64,000 nt of DNA from Cytophagales bacterium. Lineage in GTDB: Bacteria > Bacteroidota > Bacteroidia > Cytophagales > Microscillaceae. A program made the translations under genes and the position numbers. How positions within the stretch are numbered: position 1 is the stretch's first letter; each line of letters opens with the position of its first letter. Positions 16,834-24,956 of this stretch are shown here, piece after piece. The DNA lies in the NCBI GenBank assembly GCA_004293905.1, contig RDZE01000023.1, positions 1 through 64,000 of the forward strand. Direction: 5' to 3'. The notes below the pieces were generated by a model that saw nothing but the letters and a program-made list of their open reading frames with translations, ran no database searches and was not told the origin of the DNA.

Positions 16834-18418
16834 GGGTTGCGCCTCCGTGTTGCGTAATGCGTGGTCGGGTGCGTATTTTCATGGCACGCTGTGTGAAAGA
16901 AGCATCAGAAGCCTTATTTGTCCATAAAAAAGCCTCTCCTTGTTTCAGATTTGCCATATCTTCAGGGTTGAGGTGCGCCAAGTGTGTAACCGATTTTTGT
17001 ATGTGTTTGAGCCATTGCGGAGAGTTAAATCGGTGTGCAATGAGCATAGAACTCAACTCTATGATTTCCGTAGGCAAACTCGGCGGGTCTTGGCTTGCTA
17101 TCATTAAGGTTACGCCTTTGTGTCGCATTTCTCTGATGGTTTCAACAATTACATTGGTGAGGTTTTTATTGCCCATATACTTGTGTGCTTCATCAAAAAC
17201 AATGAATTTATTAAAAGCACTGCCATCTTCGCGTTTGGCAGAGGCAAAAATATTGAGCATAATCACAAAAATAGAAAGTGCGTCTTCTTTTTCTATGAGT
17301 TCATCGCGCAAATCGACCAATAATAAACGCCCCGGTCTGACAAGGTTTTTCAATTCCAACTCGTCATTGATAAATTCTTTTGCCAAACTCAAGCGAACCC
17401 TTGCCAATTCTTTTTGGGCAGGGCTCATCAGTTTAGTGCTTTCTATGGCTTCTTGCAAAGATTGGAGCGTAAGGTCGCTGCGAATGGTTCGCATTAAATT
17501 GTTAAATTGCTTTATATAAAGTGCGCTATTGTTACTTACCCCCATCAAAAATTTCCACTCTTTGATACCTAACTCCGAAGAAGCAAAGGAAATAGGCACA
17601 ACAGCTATGTTAGGGTACTCAGCGCGGCGTTGTTGTAGCTTGTCTTTGGGTACTAAAAGTACAATATCTTTTACGCGGTCGGGGTCAGCTCCGTAGATTT
17701 GTTTTAGTTTTTGTACCTCATTGCTTCGTTGATTGGGCATTATCATTGAAGTAAATTCAGGTTTGTAGTCCTCACTTTCGCTATAGTGAAAAATAACGCC
17801 TGCTAAGGGTGTTTGCAATACATTTACCTGTGGAAACTGTTTCAAAACCATTTCGGTAACAGTGCCTATAGAGTAGCTTTTACCTGCCCCCTGCACTCCA
17901 AACAAACTAATGGTATTGGTGCCGTTCAAATCCATCGCTATTTTCTGCTCGTACTCTGCCGTTACGCCCAAAATACCATATTGGGCAGTAGGTTGATTGT
18001 CGCCTACAAAAATATCAAAAGTAGGGGGCAATTGGTAAGCCGCAAGCCCTACGTTTCTTTCAGCCTCTGTGCGTTGGTGCGTTAATTGTTGCCAATCTTG
18101 TTGTATAGGGGTAGAAGGTGTTACATTTGCGTTGTTTTCAGTTACAATTGGTGTGGCTACATAGTTCGTAGGCGCATTTTCTTGTGTTTGGGTTTTGAGA
18201 AATTCGCTTATTTCAGAGGCAGTACTATTGTTTGAGTAGGGTACAATGGTTTCAGCCACTGCACTATTTCCCTCGTGTGCAGTGGTAGTCTTTTCTTCTT
18301 TTTCTTCTACGGCTTCATTTTCTGTTGTTAGGGGCGTTTCCTCAGGCTCATCGCCAGTGAGTTTTTTCACAGATTTTTGAATAGACGTAAAAAAACTTGA
18401 TTTAAACGAAAATTTCAT
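16811..18418 (-). CDS. HerA/DUF87-like hexameric ATPase (orphan)
   Basis: A 535-residue protein from the ATG at 18418; a TTG six codons upstream is less likely. Residues 1-125 are low-complexity, Thr/Glu/Asn-rich and probably disordered. The RecA-like core has Walker A GVQGAGKS (174-181), Walker B KFIVFDEAHKYM and a following TLMIASQDPPSLP segment typical of HerA/FtsK-family motors. HerA enzymes usually pair with the nuclease NurA or with defence effectors such as SIR2; no such partner adjoins this gene. The disordered N-terminal tail is unusual. Confidence 0.8.
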   Translation of the reverse strand: MKFSFKSSFFTSIQKSVKKLTGDEPEETPLTTENEAVEEKEEKTTTAHEGNSAVAETIVPYSNNSTASEISEFLKTQTQENAPTNYVATPIVTENNANVTPSTPIQQDWQQLTHQRTEAERNVGLAAYQLPPTFDIFVGDNQPTAQYGILGVTAEYEQKIAMDLNGTNTISLFGVQGAGKSYSIGTVTEMVLKQFPQVNVLQTPLAGVIFHYSESEDYKPEFTSMIMPNQRSNEVQKLKQIYGADPDRVKDIVLLVPKDKLQQRRAEYPNIAVVPISFASSELGIKEWKFLMGVSNNSALYIKQFNNLMRTIRSDLTLQSLQEAIESTKLMSPAQKELARVRLSLAKEFINDELELKNLVRPGRLLLVDLRDELIEKEDALSIFVIMLNIFASAKREDGSAFNKFIVFDEAHKYMGNKNLTNVIVETIREMRHKGVTLMIASQDPPSLPTEIIELSSMLIAHRFNSPQWLKHIQKSVTHLAHLNPEDMANLKQGEAFLWTNKASDASFTQRAMKIRTRPRITQHGGATLTAGQTH

Positions 18419-18580
18419 AACCAATATTATTAGCAAAAATACTGCTAAATTGTTTTAAAAATGAGCAAAAGTGTAAAAATATAAAACATGTTGAACAAAA
18501 TTACAAAAAAATCTTTACTTTGGCAACTAATTTACCCCAGAGGTGTTTTTTTACTCTAAATCATTCATTACTAAAATACT

Positions 18581-19654
18581 ATGCAATCTCTTTCTATTGA
18601 CGAAGCCAAAAACATAAGAAAAGGTGAGGAGCTCAATTTGGAGCAACTACAACAATACCTACGTACTACTTGGCAGATGCCCGATGCCGAAATCAATGTA
18701 TTGCAGTTTCCGAGTGGGTTTTCCAATCTTACCTATTTATTGCAATTTGGCGACAAAGATTTGGTACTTCGCCGCCCGCCTTTTGGTGCTGAAAACATAC
18801 AAAAAGGGCATGATATGGGGCGCGAGTTTAAAGTGCTCAGTATGTTGCAAAACTGCTACAGCAAATCGCCCAAACCATTGCTTTATACTGAAGACAAAAG
18901 CATCATTGGCGCACCTTTTTATTTGATGGAGCGCGTAAAAGGAAGCATCATCAGAGCAGGGCACGAACTGCCTTTTGACGAAACCCAAATGAAACGACTC
19001 AATCAGCATTTTTTAGATACCTTAGCCGAATTGCACACCATAGACATAGAGAAATCGGGGCTTATACAACTTGGCAAAACCGAAGGCTATTTGCAAAGAC
19101 AAGTTGAAGGCTGGATACAACGCTACAAAAATGCGCAAACAGATGATATACCCGCTGTAAATGAAATCATGGAGTGGTTTATGAGCAATATGCCCACTAC
19201 GCAATACAATGCCATGATTCACAATGACTATAAGTACGACAATGTAGTTTTAGACCCAGATGATAACACGCAAATAAAAGCCGTCCTTGATTGGGAAATG
19301 GCAACCGTAGGCGATGTATGGACAGATTTTGGGACTACACTTGCCTATACTTCTGAGCCTTCTGACCCTGCTGAAGCCTTGAAAAATTTTGGCATACAAC
19401 TCAAAAAAGGCACAATGTCGCGCCAAGAAATGATAGAATACTATGAGCAAAAAACACAAAGGAAAGTAGAAAACATTGTGTTCTATTATGCTTTTGCACT
19501 TTTCAAATTGGGTGTGATTGTGCAACAAATTTATTTTAGGTACAAAAAAGGCTACACACAAGACCAACGTTTTGCTATGTTGATATACTTGGTGAAAGAT
19601 TGTGCGCATGTAGCACACTTAGCCATCAAAAGCAATAGAATTAGCCAATTTTAA
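18581..19654 (+). CDS. Aminoglycoside phosphotransferase-fold kinase (ACAD10/11 kinase-like)
   Basis: A 357-residue protein with the APH kinase fold: N-lobe FPSGFSNLTYLLQF and LVLRRPP, catalytic loop MIHNDYKYDNVV (Asp near residue 213) and metal-binding LDWEMATVGD. This subgroup resembles the kinase domain linked to acyl-CoA dehydrogenases ACAD10/11, which act on hydroxy-acyl chains; it is not a predicted antibiotic-resistance enzyme. Upstream is a near-match promoter (TACTTTG at 18516-18522, spacer one base short). The last 4 bp overlap the convergent moaA stop. Confidence 0.82.
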   Translation: MQSLSIDEAKNIRKGEELNLEQLQQYLRTTWQMPDAEINVLQFPSGFSNLTYLLQFGDKDLVLRRPPFGAENIQKGHDMGREFKVLSMLQNCYSKSPKPLLYTEDKSIIGAPFYLMERVKGSIIRAGHELPFDETQMKRLNQHFLDTLAELHTIDIEKSGLIQLGKTEGYLQRQVEGWIQRYKNAQTDDIPAVNEIMEWFMSNMPTTQYNAMIHNDYKYDNVVLDPDDNTQIKAVLDWEMATVGDVWTDFGTTLAYTSEPSDPAEALKNFGIQLKKGTMSRQEMIEYYEQKTQRKVENIVFYYAFALFKLGVIVQQIYFRYKKGYTQDQRFAMLIYLVKDCAHVAHLAIKSNRISQF

Positions 19655-20640
19655 CCACCAATAATAGACATAGACTCTGAAATAGGTTGGTGTTGGCGAC
19701 TGGCTTCTGCCTCAAACCCATCTTTGGGGCGGTTGCCTAACGAAGAAAGTATTTTTGCTGTAAAATCTTCTTCGCTGATGCCTGCACGTACAATATCGCG
19801 CAATTGGAGTACGCCATTGTCATACAAACAAGTTTTTAGAACCCCTTGTGCCGTAATGCGTATGCGGTTGCAAGTGCCACAAAAAGTACGCGAAAAGGCA
19901 GCTATAATGCCCAATGTACCTTTATGACCCACTATTTGGTATTTTTCGGCAGTGCCAAAAGGTGTTTTATCGATGGGTTGTAAATTGGGAAAATGCTGTT
20001 GCAAATGTGCCAAAATGTGTTTGTGTGTCCAAAAAGGCGTATCGGTGCGTATGCCTTCTCCATTGAAAGGCATTTCTTCTATAAAACGAACTTCTATGGG
20101 CAAATCGCGCGTGAGGTCGGCTAAGGGTATGAGGTCGTCTATGTTGTGGGCACTCATTACTACTGCATTGATTTTCAGGGGAATATCATAATGTAAAATT
20201 TGTTCCAAAGTTTGCATTACTTTCTGAAAATCGTTTCTACGTGTGATGTTATAGAAGCGTTGTGCGTCAAGAGAGTCCAGACTGAGATTGATAGAACCAA
20301 TGCCCCAAGATTTGAGCGTAGCAAGGTGCGGAGCGGTGAGTACGCCATTGGTCGTGATGTGCCACTCTGCGATGCCCTCTATTTGTACCAGTTTTTCTAA
20401 AAAAGCCATTAAATCGCGTCTTAAGAAGGGCTCACCTCCTGTAATTCGTACTTTAGAAATACCCATTTTTGCCAATAAACGTACTATCCAAAGCATTTCT
20501 TCATCACTCAATAATTCTTTTTTGGGCAAATAAGGAATCCCTTCGGCAGGCATACAGTAAAAGCAACGCAAATTGCATCGGTCTGTAACAGCAAGCCGTA
20601 AATAGTGAATGGGGCGTTGGTGATTGTCGTATAGGGTCAT
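19651..20640 (-). CDS. moaA: GTP 3',8-cyclase MoaA (radical SAM)
   Basis: A 329-residue protein with both iron-sulfur sites: the radical-SAM motif CNLRCFYC (Cys22, Cys26, Cys29) and the C-terminal cluster Cys254, Cys257 and Cys271 in FCGTCNRI...LKTC. It ends in the family's Gly-Gly (SMSIIGG), which is required for activity. MoaA makes the 3',8-cyclo intermediate that the MoaC domain at 5823 converts to cyclic pyranopterin monophosphate. It is about 13 kb from the other Mo-cofactor genes and on the opposite strand, so it is regulated separately. Confidence 0.96.
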   Translation of the reverse strand: MTLYDNHQRPIHYLRLAVTDRCNLRCFYCMPAEGIPYLPKKELLSDEEMLWIVRLLAKMGISKVRITGGEPFLRRDLMAFLEKLVQIEGIAEWHITTNGVLTAPHLATLKSWGIGSINLSLDSLDAQRFYNITRRNDFQKVMQTLEQILHYDIPLKINAVVMSAHNIDDLIPLADLTRDLPIEVRFIEEMPFNGEGIRTDTPFWTHKHILAHLQQHFPNLQPIDKTPFGTAEKYQIVGHKGTLGIIAAFSRTFCGTCNRIRITAQGVLKTCLYDNGVLQLRDIVRAGISEEDFTAKILSSLGNRPKDGFEAEASRQHQPISESMSIIGG

Positions 20641-20696
20641 AGTTTTTTGCGTAATTCAATCTTTCGTAGTATCTTTCAGCCCAAATAAACTAAATA

Positions 20697-21383
20697 ATGA
20701 GATATATACTACTTTTGTTTGTTTTTTTTATGATAAAAAGCCTTTATGGGCAAGAAAAAGAGAAAATTGCTTGGCAACTGCAAACGGTGCGTATCGGTGC
20801 GAACATTGCGCCCTATCTGAGTCCATTGATAGGCAACAGCGCACGAACAGGGGTAGAAATCAATGCCGATGCCGTATTTAACAGCCGCTATTTTATAGAT
20901 GTAGCCCTTGGCACACAAAGCAATCAAATCAATGTGTCGGCTTATGATTATGAGAGTAGAGGTAGTTATATCAAAGTGGGTTTTAATAATAACTTACTTT
21001 TTGACAAAAAAAATCCTAAAAACAACCAAGACCAAGACGGCATTTTTTTTGGCATAGGTTTAGGGGCTTCTTCTTTTAGCCAAAATCTGAACTATAGAAT
21101 CCAGAACAATTATTGGGGAACAGGTCAATATACATTTACGGACAGCAATTTATTGGCTACTTGGATAGATTTAGGTTTGAATGCAAGAGTAAGCCTGATG
21201 AAATATTTTTGTGTAGGAATAGTTACCAATCTACGTGTTAGAACAACTCTTTCAAAACTACAAAACCCCGTAGATGCAGGCGACATTCCGGGGTTTGGCT
21301 TAAATGATAACGGTTACAACTTTCACGCGGGGTATGTATTGCTATTCCAAATACCTGTGAAACAAAAACAAAAGCAAAAATAA
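20697..21383 (+). CDS. Exported outer-membrane beta-barrel-like protein (DUF6048-like)
   Basis: A 228-residue protein with a signal peptide (cleavage after SLYGQ, residue 19). The mature part alternates polar and hydrophobic residues with repeated aromatic-girdle strands (GIGLGASSFSQNLNYRIQNNYWG, LATWIDLGLNARVSL, YNFHAGYVLLFQIPV), as in small outer-membrane barrels. The family assignment to DUF6048 is from general resemblance only. A near-match promoter TATCTTTC lies at 20670-20677. The C-terminal KQKQKQK tail is unusual for a barrel, which normally ends in an aromatic residue. Confidence 0.7.
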   Translation: MRYILLLFVFFMIKSLYGQEKEKIAWQLQTVRIGANIAPYLSPLIGNSARTGVEINADAVFNSRYFIDVALGTQSNQINVSAYDYESRGSYIKVGFNNNLLFDKKNPKNNQDQDGIFFGIGLGASSFSQNLNYRIQNNYWGTGQYTFTDSNLLATWIDLGLNARVSLMKYFCVGIVTNLRVRTTLSKLQNPVDAGDIPGFGLNDNGYNFHAGYVLLFQIPVKQKQKQK

Positions 21384-21395
21384 CAATATTTATTA

Positions 21396-22070
21396 CTATT
21401 TGTTGGGTAAATCCATATTATTGTATAGTTTTTCCAAGTCTTTTCTCATCTTCTGCACTACTTTCATTTCTTCTTCTGAAATATTTTTGCCGATTTCCTG
21501 AAAAGAGTTGACCACATTATTGACGGTCTTGTTGGCATCGTCATTGAGCATTTCTTTAGTTTGTTTGAGTTGTTTCTTTACTTCATCGGGCACGTCTTCA
21601 TTGTTAAGTGCTTCTTCCAATTCTTTCATACCCTCTTTCATGCCTTCTCCCATAAGTTGGTCGGCATTTTTCATTTCTTCCATTGCATAAGCAAACGAAA
21701 CCTTGAAATGGGTATATACAAATTCTTCTAAATCTTGAAAACCTGCTTCTTTTACAATTTTGAGCATTTGGTCGTATTCGGCTTTGCCCTTGAGCAAATC
21801 AGGATCACGGCTATTCATAAGAGACTCAAAAGAACCTTCAGCCGCTTTTATTTTTTTCAGAGCCTCCATATAGTTGCCCATCTTTTTTTCATTGATGATG
21901 GTTTTGCTCACACGTTCCTCAAAAGCAACCTCCGTATCTTTTTCAGTGTTTTCGTTTTTTGTGTTTTCAGTTTTAGCATTGGCATCGTCTTTTTGACTGT
22001 TGCCACCGCCACAAGAGAAAAGGGCTATACTTAAAAGTAGCATCGAAGCCCAAGAAAGGGATATTTTCAT
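21396..22070 (-). CDS. Lipoprotein, helical, function unknown
   Basis: A 224-residue protein from the ATG at 22070, which gives a canonical lipoprotein signal ending LFSCGGG (Cys near residue 20). After a disordered Asn/Lys/Glu-rich linker to about residue 48, the rest is helical and highly charged, with EGMKEGMKELEEAL and DVPDEVKKQLKQTKEMLNDD. No known domain is recognised. It is divergent from cmk and its start lies 88 nt from that gene's start. The first 36 codons of the longer open frame are rejected because they would hide the signal peptide. Confidence 0.78.
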   Translation of the reverse strand: MKISLSWASMLLLSIALFSCGGGNSQKDDANAKTENTKNENTEKDTEVAFEERVSKTIINEKKMGNYMEALKKIKAAEGSFESLMNSRDPDLLKGKAEYDQMLKIVKEAGFQDLEEFVYTHFKVSFAYAMEEMKNADQLMGEGMKEGMKELEEALNNEDVPDEVKKQLKQTKEMLNDDANKTVNNVVNSFQEIGKNISEEEMKVVQKMRKDLEKLYNNMDLPNK

Positions 22071-22134
22071 CGTGTTTTTGATTTTTATTTTTACGAAACC
22101 TACCAAAAAAAACCTAAAAATGCAAGGATTTTTA

Positions 22135-22142
22135 TAATTTTG
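22135..22142 (+). promoter_or_regulatory. Promoter -7 box TAATTTTG before cmk
   Basis: Exact TAnnTTTG match, only 16 nt from the cmk start codon at 22159, implying a near-leaderless message. Confidence 0.5.
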
Positions 22143-22158
22143 TAAAACTCTTAGAAAT

Positions 22159-22872
22159 ATGGACGCAAAAATTATCATTGCTATCGATGGCTATGCAGCT
22201 TGTGGAAAAAGCACTACTGCAAAAATGGTTGCTCAACATTTACATTATAACTACATAGACTCAGGAGCTATGTACCGCGCAGTTACCCTTTTTTTTATAC
22301 AACAAAAAATAAACTATCAGCAAGAAATACCACAAATAGAAGAAATCCTTTCACAAATCAACATTCACTTCGGCTATAATGCTGCATTGCAGAAAAGCGA
22401 AACTTTTTTGAATGAAGTCAATGTGGAGAATGAAATCCGCAAAATGTATGTTTCGGAACAAGTAAGCCCTATTAGTGCCATTCCTGCCATAAGAAAAGCA
22501 ATGGTAACACAGCAACAAAAATTAGGACAAGCCAAAGGCATAGTAATGGACGGGCGCGACATAGGTACGCATGTGTTCCCCGAAGCAGAACTTAAAATCT
22601 TTATGACCGCTGATATGCATATACGTGCTTTGCGCCGCCAAAAAGAATTAGAGGAAAGAAAAGAAATAGGCACACTGGAGCAAATCATTAAAAATCTTGA
22701 AGAACGCGACTACCAAGATACACACCGCAAAGAAAACCCACTAAAACAAGCACAAGATGCTTATTTGTTAGACAATACGCAGTTGAGTTTTGAAGAGCAA
22801 TGCCAATTCATTTTGCAACTTGCCGAAGAAAAAATTAGGCAAAAACAGCAACTATCTTACATACAAAACTAA
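22159..22872 (+). CDS. cmk: Cytidylate kinase
   Basis: A 237-residue protein with P-loop GYAACGKS (residues 11-18), the substrate segment YIDSGAMYRAVTL (34-46), the VMDGRDIGTHVFPEA block (about 131-145) and the LID/Lys-Asp segment ERDYQDTHRKENPLKQAQDA. It phosphorylates CMP and dCMP with ATP in the cytoplasm. The N-terminus follows a short promoter distance. The next gene's signal peptide begins 70 nt after its stop. Confidence 0.95.
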   Translation: MDAKIIIAIDGYAACGKSTTAKMVAQHLHYNYIDSGAMYRAVTLFFIQQKINYQQEIPQIEEILSQINIHFGYNAALQKSETFLNEVNVENEIRKMYVSEQVSPISAIPAIRKAMVTQQQKLGQAKGIVMDGRDIGTHVFPEAELKIFMTADMHIRALRRQKELEERKEIGTLEQIIKNLEERDYQDTHRKENPLKQAQDAYLLDNTQLSFEEQCQFILQLAEEKIRQKQQLSYIQN

Positions 22873-22942
22873 ACAGTTAAACATTTCCAAAGGGCTTGCG
22901 TTATTTTCTCATAGACAACAATTACCTATTGCACTCAATACT

Positions 22943-24070
22943 ATGCGAAAATACTACTTCCCTATCCTGATTGGCTTATGTTTTATTTTTTTCAATGCCA
23001 AAGCACAACAAATAGAATTACTCAGTATAGAAGAGTTAGAAAAATTAGAACTCTACACCTCCTTAGATGATGCATTGGCGGACTCTGCCAAAGTATATTT
23101 GTTAAGTCTTAAAGACCAAGAATTAACAGAAATACCGATGGAAATAAAGGCATTGAAAAGATTGCAAGTATTGGATTTGGGACTGAACGTACTCGAAACT
23201 ATTCCTGATAGTCTATTTGACGAATTGCCTTATCTGCAAATTTTAGACCTCTGGGGAGATTCGCTGCCCAAACTACCTGAAAGCATTGGGAAATTGAAGA
23301 ACTTACGTTATTTGTATTTAGACTATAATGTGTTGGAAGAACTGCCCGATAGTATAAGTTCCTTGAAAAAATTACAAGTGTTAGATTTAGAAGGAAATTT
23401 ACTCAAAACCTTAGACAGTAATATTGTAGGGTTGCGAAATTTAGAAATATTGGATTTAGAAAGCAACCAACTCGATTCCTTGCCCGAAACCATTGCCAAT
23501 CTTGGACAATTACAAGTATTGGATTTGGAAAAAAACAACCTTAGAATTTTGCCTCAAAACATAGGAAAACTTCAAAATTTAGAATATTTGTACCTCAATG
23601 ACAATCGCCTCGATTCGTTGTTTCCCTCGTCTATGGTGCATCTTGCAAAGTTAAAATACCTTTATCTTAACAATAATCTTATAGATACGCTGCCCTCTGT
23701 TTTGTTAAATATCAAAAATTTAGAAGTGTTGCACCTCGAAAACAATTTGATTGACTCTCTCCCCCCTGCCATTGCACAAATGACTAATTTGAGAGAGTTG
23801 AACTTGAAAAACAATCAAATTGAAAAAATTCCCGATGAAATAATGCAACTTAAACAACTCAAAAAATTAGATTTAAGAGGCAATCAGCTCACTTACTTAC
23901 CCGCCGACCTTACCGCTTGGCAGAGCCTGCAAGAGTTAGACCTACGCGATAATCCTCTTTCGCCCATAGCACTTGGCGAGAAAGAAGAATCGGCTACTGA
24001 AACCAAACAAGATATATCGGAACGAGCCCGTATTCAAAAACTGCTTCCAAATACCAAAATACGATTTTGA
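22943..24070 (+). CDS. Exported leucine-rich-repeat protein
   Basis: A 375-residue protein from the ATG at 22943, where a signal peptide begins (cleavage near NAKAQ, residue 23). Residues about 60-345 are at least twelve leucine-rich repeats of about 23 residues with the pattern LxxLQVLDLxxNxLxxLP, the plant/bacterial-type LRR consensus. The repeats form a curved solenoid usually used for protein binding. No enzymatic domain or C-terminal sorting signal was seen, so it is probably periplasmic or surface-associated. The following tRNA gene has its own promoter. Confidence 0.85.
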   Translation: MRKYYFPILIGLCFIFFNAKAQQIELLSIEELEKLELYTSLDDALADSAKVYLLSLKDQELTEIPMEIKALKRLQVLDLGLNVLETIPDSLFDELPYLQILDLWGDSLPKLPESIGKLKNLRYLYLDYNVLEELPDSISSLKKLQVLDLEGNLLKTLDSNIVGLRNLEILDLESNQLDSLPETIANLGQLQVLDLEKNNLRILPQNIGKLQNLEYLYLNDNRLDSLFPSSMVHLAKLKYLYLNNNLIDTLPSVLLNIKNLEVLHLENNLIDSLPPAIAQMTNLRELNLKNNQIEKIPDEIMQLKQLKKLDLRGNQLTYLPADLTAWQSLQELDLRDNPLSPIALGEKEESATETKQDISERARIQKLLPNTKIRF

Positions 24071-24115
24071 TTGAAAAAAAAGTAGGATATAGTTGTATTT
24101 CAAAAATATAGTCAG

Positions 24116-24123
24116 TATCTTTG
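24116..24123 (+). promoter_or_regulatory. tRNA promoter: TTG at 24093-24095 and -7 box TATCTTTG
   Basis: A TAnnTTTG match with a TTG -33 element 20 nt upstream; the tRNA begins 19 nt downstream of the box. This is one of the best promoter matches in the window. Confidence 0.65.
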
Positions 24124-24141
24124 CACCACTAAAATCAGGTA

Positions 24142-24215
24142 CGGGATGTAGCGCAGCCCGGTAGCGCACACGTTTAGGGTACGTGAGGTCGCAGGTTCAA
24201 GTCCTGTCATCCCGA
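24142..24215 (+). tRNA. tRNA-Pro, anticodon AGG (24176-24178)
   Basis: A complete cloverleaf of 74 nt without CCA: acceptor stem CGGGATG/CATCCCG with discriminator A, D-stem GCGC/GCGC, anticodon stem CACGT/ACGTG with loop TTAGGGT, five-nt variable loop, T-stem GCAGG/CCTGT with loop TTCAAGT. C1-G72 with A73 and the D-arm AGCCCGGTA are typical proline identity features. The wobble base is A34, which is rare in bacteria outside tRNA-Arg(ACG); it would read CCU directly, and more codons if deaminated to inosine. Confidence 0.93.
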
Positions 24216-24239
24216 CTTAATCATTTTGTTATCGTATTA

Positions 24240-24273
24240 GAGCCATTTTCAAATAGAAAATGGCTCTTTTTTT
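24240..24273 (+). terminator. Intrinsic terminator after tRNA-Pro
   Basis: GAGCCATTTTC (24240-24250) and GAAAATGGCTC (24256-24266) form a perfect 11-bp stem with a 5-nt loop, followed by T7. Confidence 0.9.
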
Positions 24274-24494
24274 ATAGGCTGTATTTTATTCTTTTTTTTT
24301 TGCAAACTTGAAAATGTGTTAAAAAAAATAGAAGATTGGAAACATAACAACCCAAGCCAAAAAAGATATAAGAAAATGCTTAAAAGATAAAGAACTATAC
24401 CAAAAAGCCTATAATTATATTCAAGAATATTATTACCCCCCCTACCCTACCACATTTAAAACCCCAAACATTTTTTTCTCACGACAGTTTTTTG
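24274..24494. other. Non-coding stretch between tRNA terminator and queD promoter
   Basis: No gene longer than a few dozen codons is visible. It holds an AT-rich part with homopolymer runs and a pyrimidine stretch around 24435-24455 (CCCCCCCTACCCTACC). A 24-codon reading frame there (VLKKIEDW...) is too short to support. I see no stable hairpin or riboswitch. Confidence 0.5.
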
Positions 24495-24502
24495 TAATTT
24501 TG
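24495..24502 (+). promoter_or_regulatory. Promoter -7 box TAATTTTG before queD
   Basis: Exact TAnnTTTG match 31 nt upstream of the queD start at 24534; it probably serves queD and mazG together. Confidence 0.5.
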
Positions 24503-24533
24503 CAAGCGAAAAACAAGCCTAATCGCACCAATC

Positions 24534-24953
24534 ATGATACACGTCTGCAGAAAAGAACATTTCAATGCAGCTCACAAACTTTACAACCCCCGTTGGAGCA
24601 AAGAAGAGAATGAAGCCGTATTTGGTCCTTGTGCCAATGAAAATTGGCATGGGCATAACTTTGAACTCATTGTTACGGTAAAAGGCAACCCTGACCCCAA
24701 TACAGGCTTTGTAATGGATATGAAACAATTAGGAGCTCTTATCAAACAACATGTCATTCAGAAACTTGACCATAAAAACCTCAACTTAGACGTAGATTTT
24801 CTGGAAGGCAAACTCCCAAGTTGCGAAACCTTAGTCGTAGAAATTTGGAAAATACTCGAAAAAGAACTCGCCAACATTACCACCGCCAAACTCCACAGAA
24901 TACAACTTTGGGAAACACATAATAACTTTGTAGAATACTTCGGAGAACAATAA
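24534..24953 (+). CDS. queD: 6-carboxytetrahydropterin synthase / PTPS family (QueD-like)
   Basis: A 139-residue protein of the 6-pyruvoyl-tetrahydropterin synthase fold. Zinc ligands are visible: His in FNAAHKL (about 14) and the HGH pair in ENWHGHNF (about 39-41), with Cys in GPCANENW as the likely catalytic residue, and the conserved DHKNLN and ETxxN (CETLVVEIW) segments. QueD makes CPH4 for queuosine/7-deazaguanine synthesis; a biopterin role is the alternative. mazG begins 3 nt after its stop. Confidence 0.85.
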   Translation: MIHVCRKEHFNAAHKLYNPRWSKEENEAVFGPCANENWHGHNFELIVTVKGNPDPNTGFVMDMKQLGALIKQHVIQKLDHKNLNLDVDFLEGKLPSCETLVVEIWKILEKELANITTAKLHRIQLWETHNNFVEYFGEQ

Positions 24954-24956
24954 CCC

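Noticed and set aside
16811-18418. HerA-based defence system (SIR2-HerA or DUF4297-HerA)
   Set aside because: No SIR2, nuclease or DUF4297 gene adjoins; neighbours are a glycosyltransferase and an APH-type kinase.
18581-19654. Aminoglycoside resistance gene
   Set aside because: The kinase resembles the ACAD10/11-linked subgroup rather than known resistance APH enzymes.
22070-22178. 36-codon N-terminal extension of the minus-strand lipoprotein
   Set aside because: It would bury the lipoprotein signal peptide and overlap the cmk start.
24281-24490. Small gene or queD riboswitch (preQ1)
   Set aside because: The longest frame is about 24 codons, and no preQ1 aptamer consensus or stable stem was seen.
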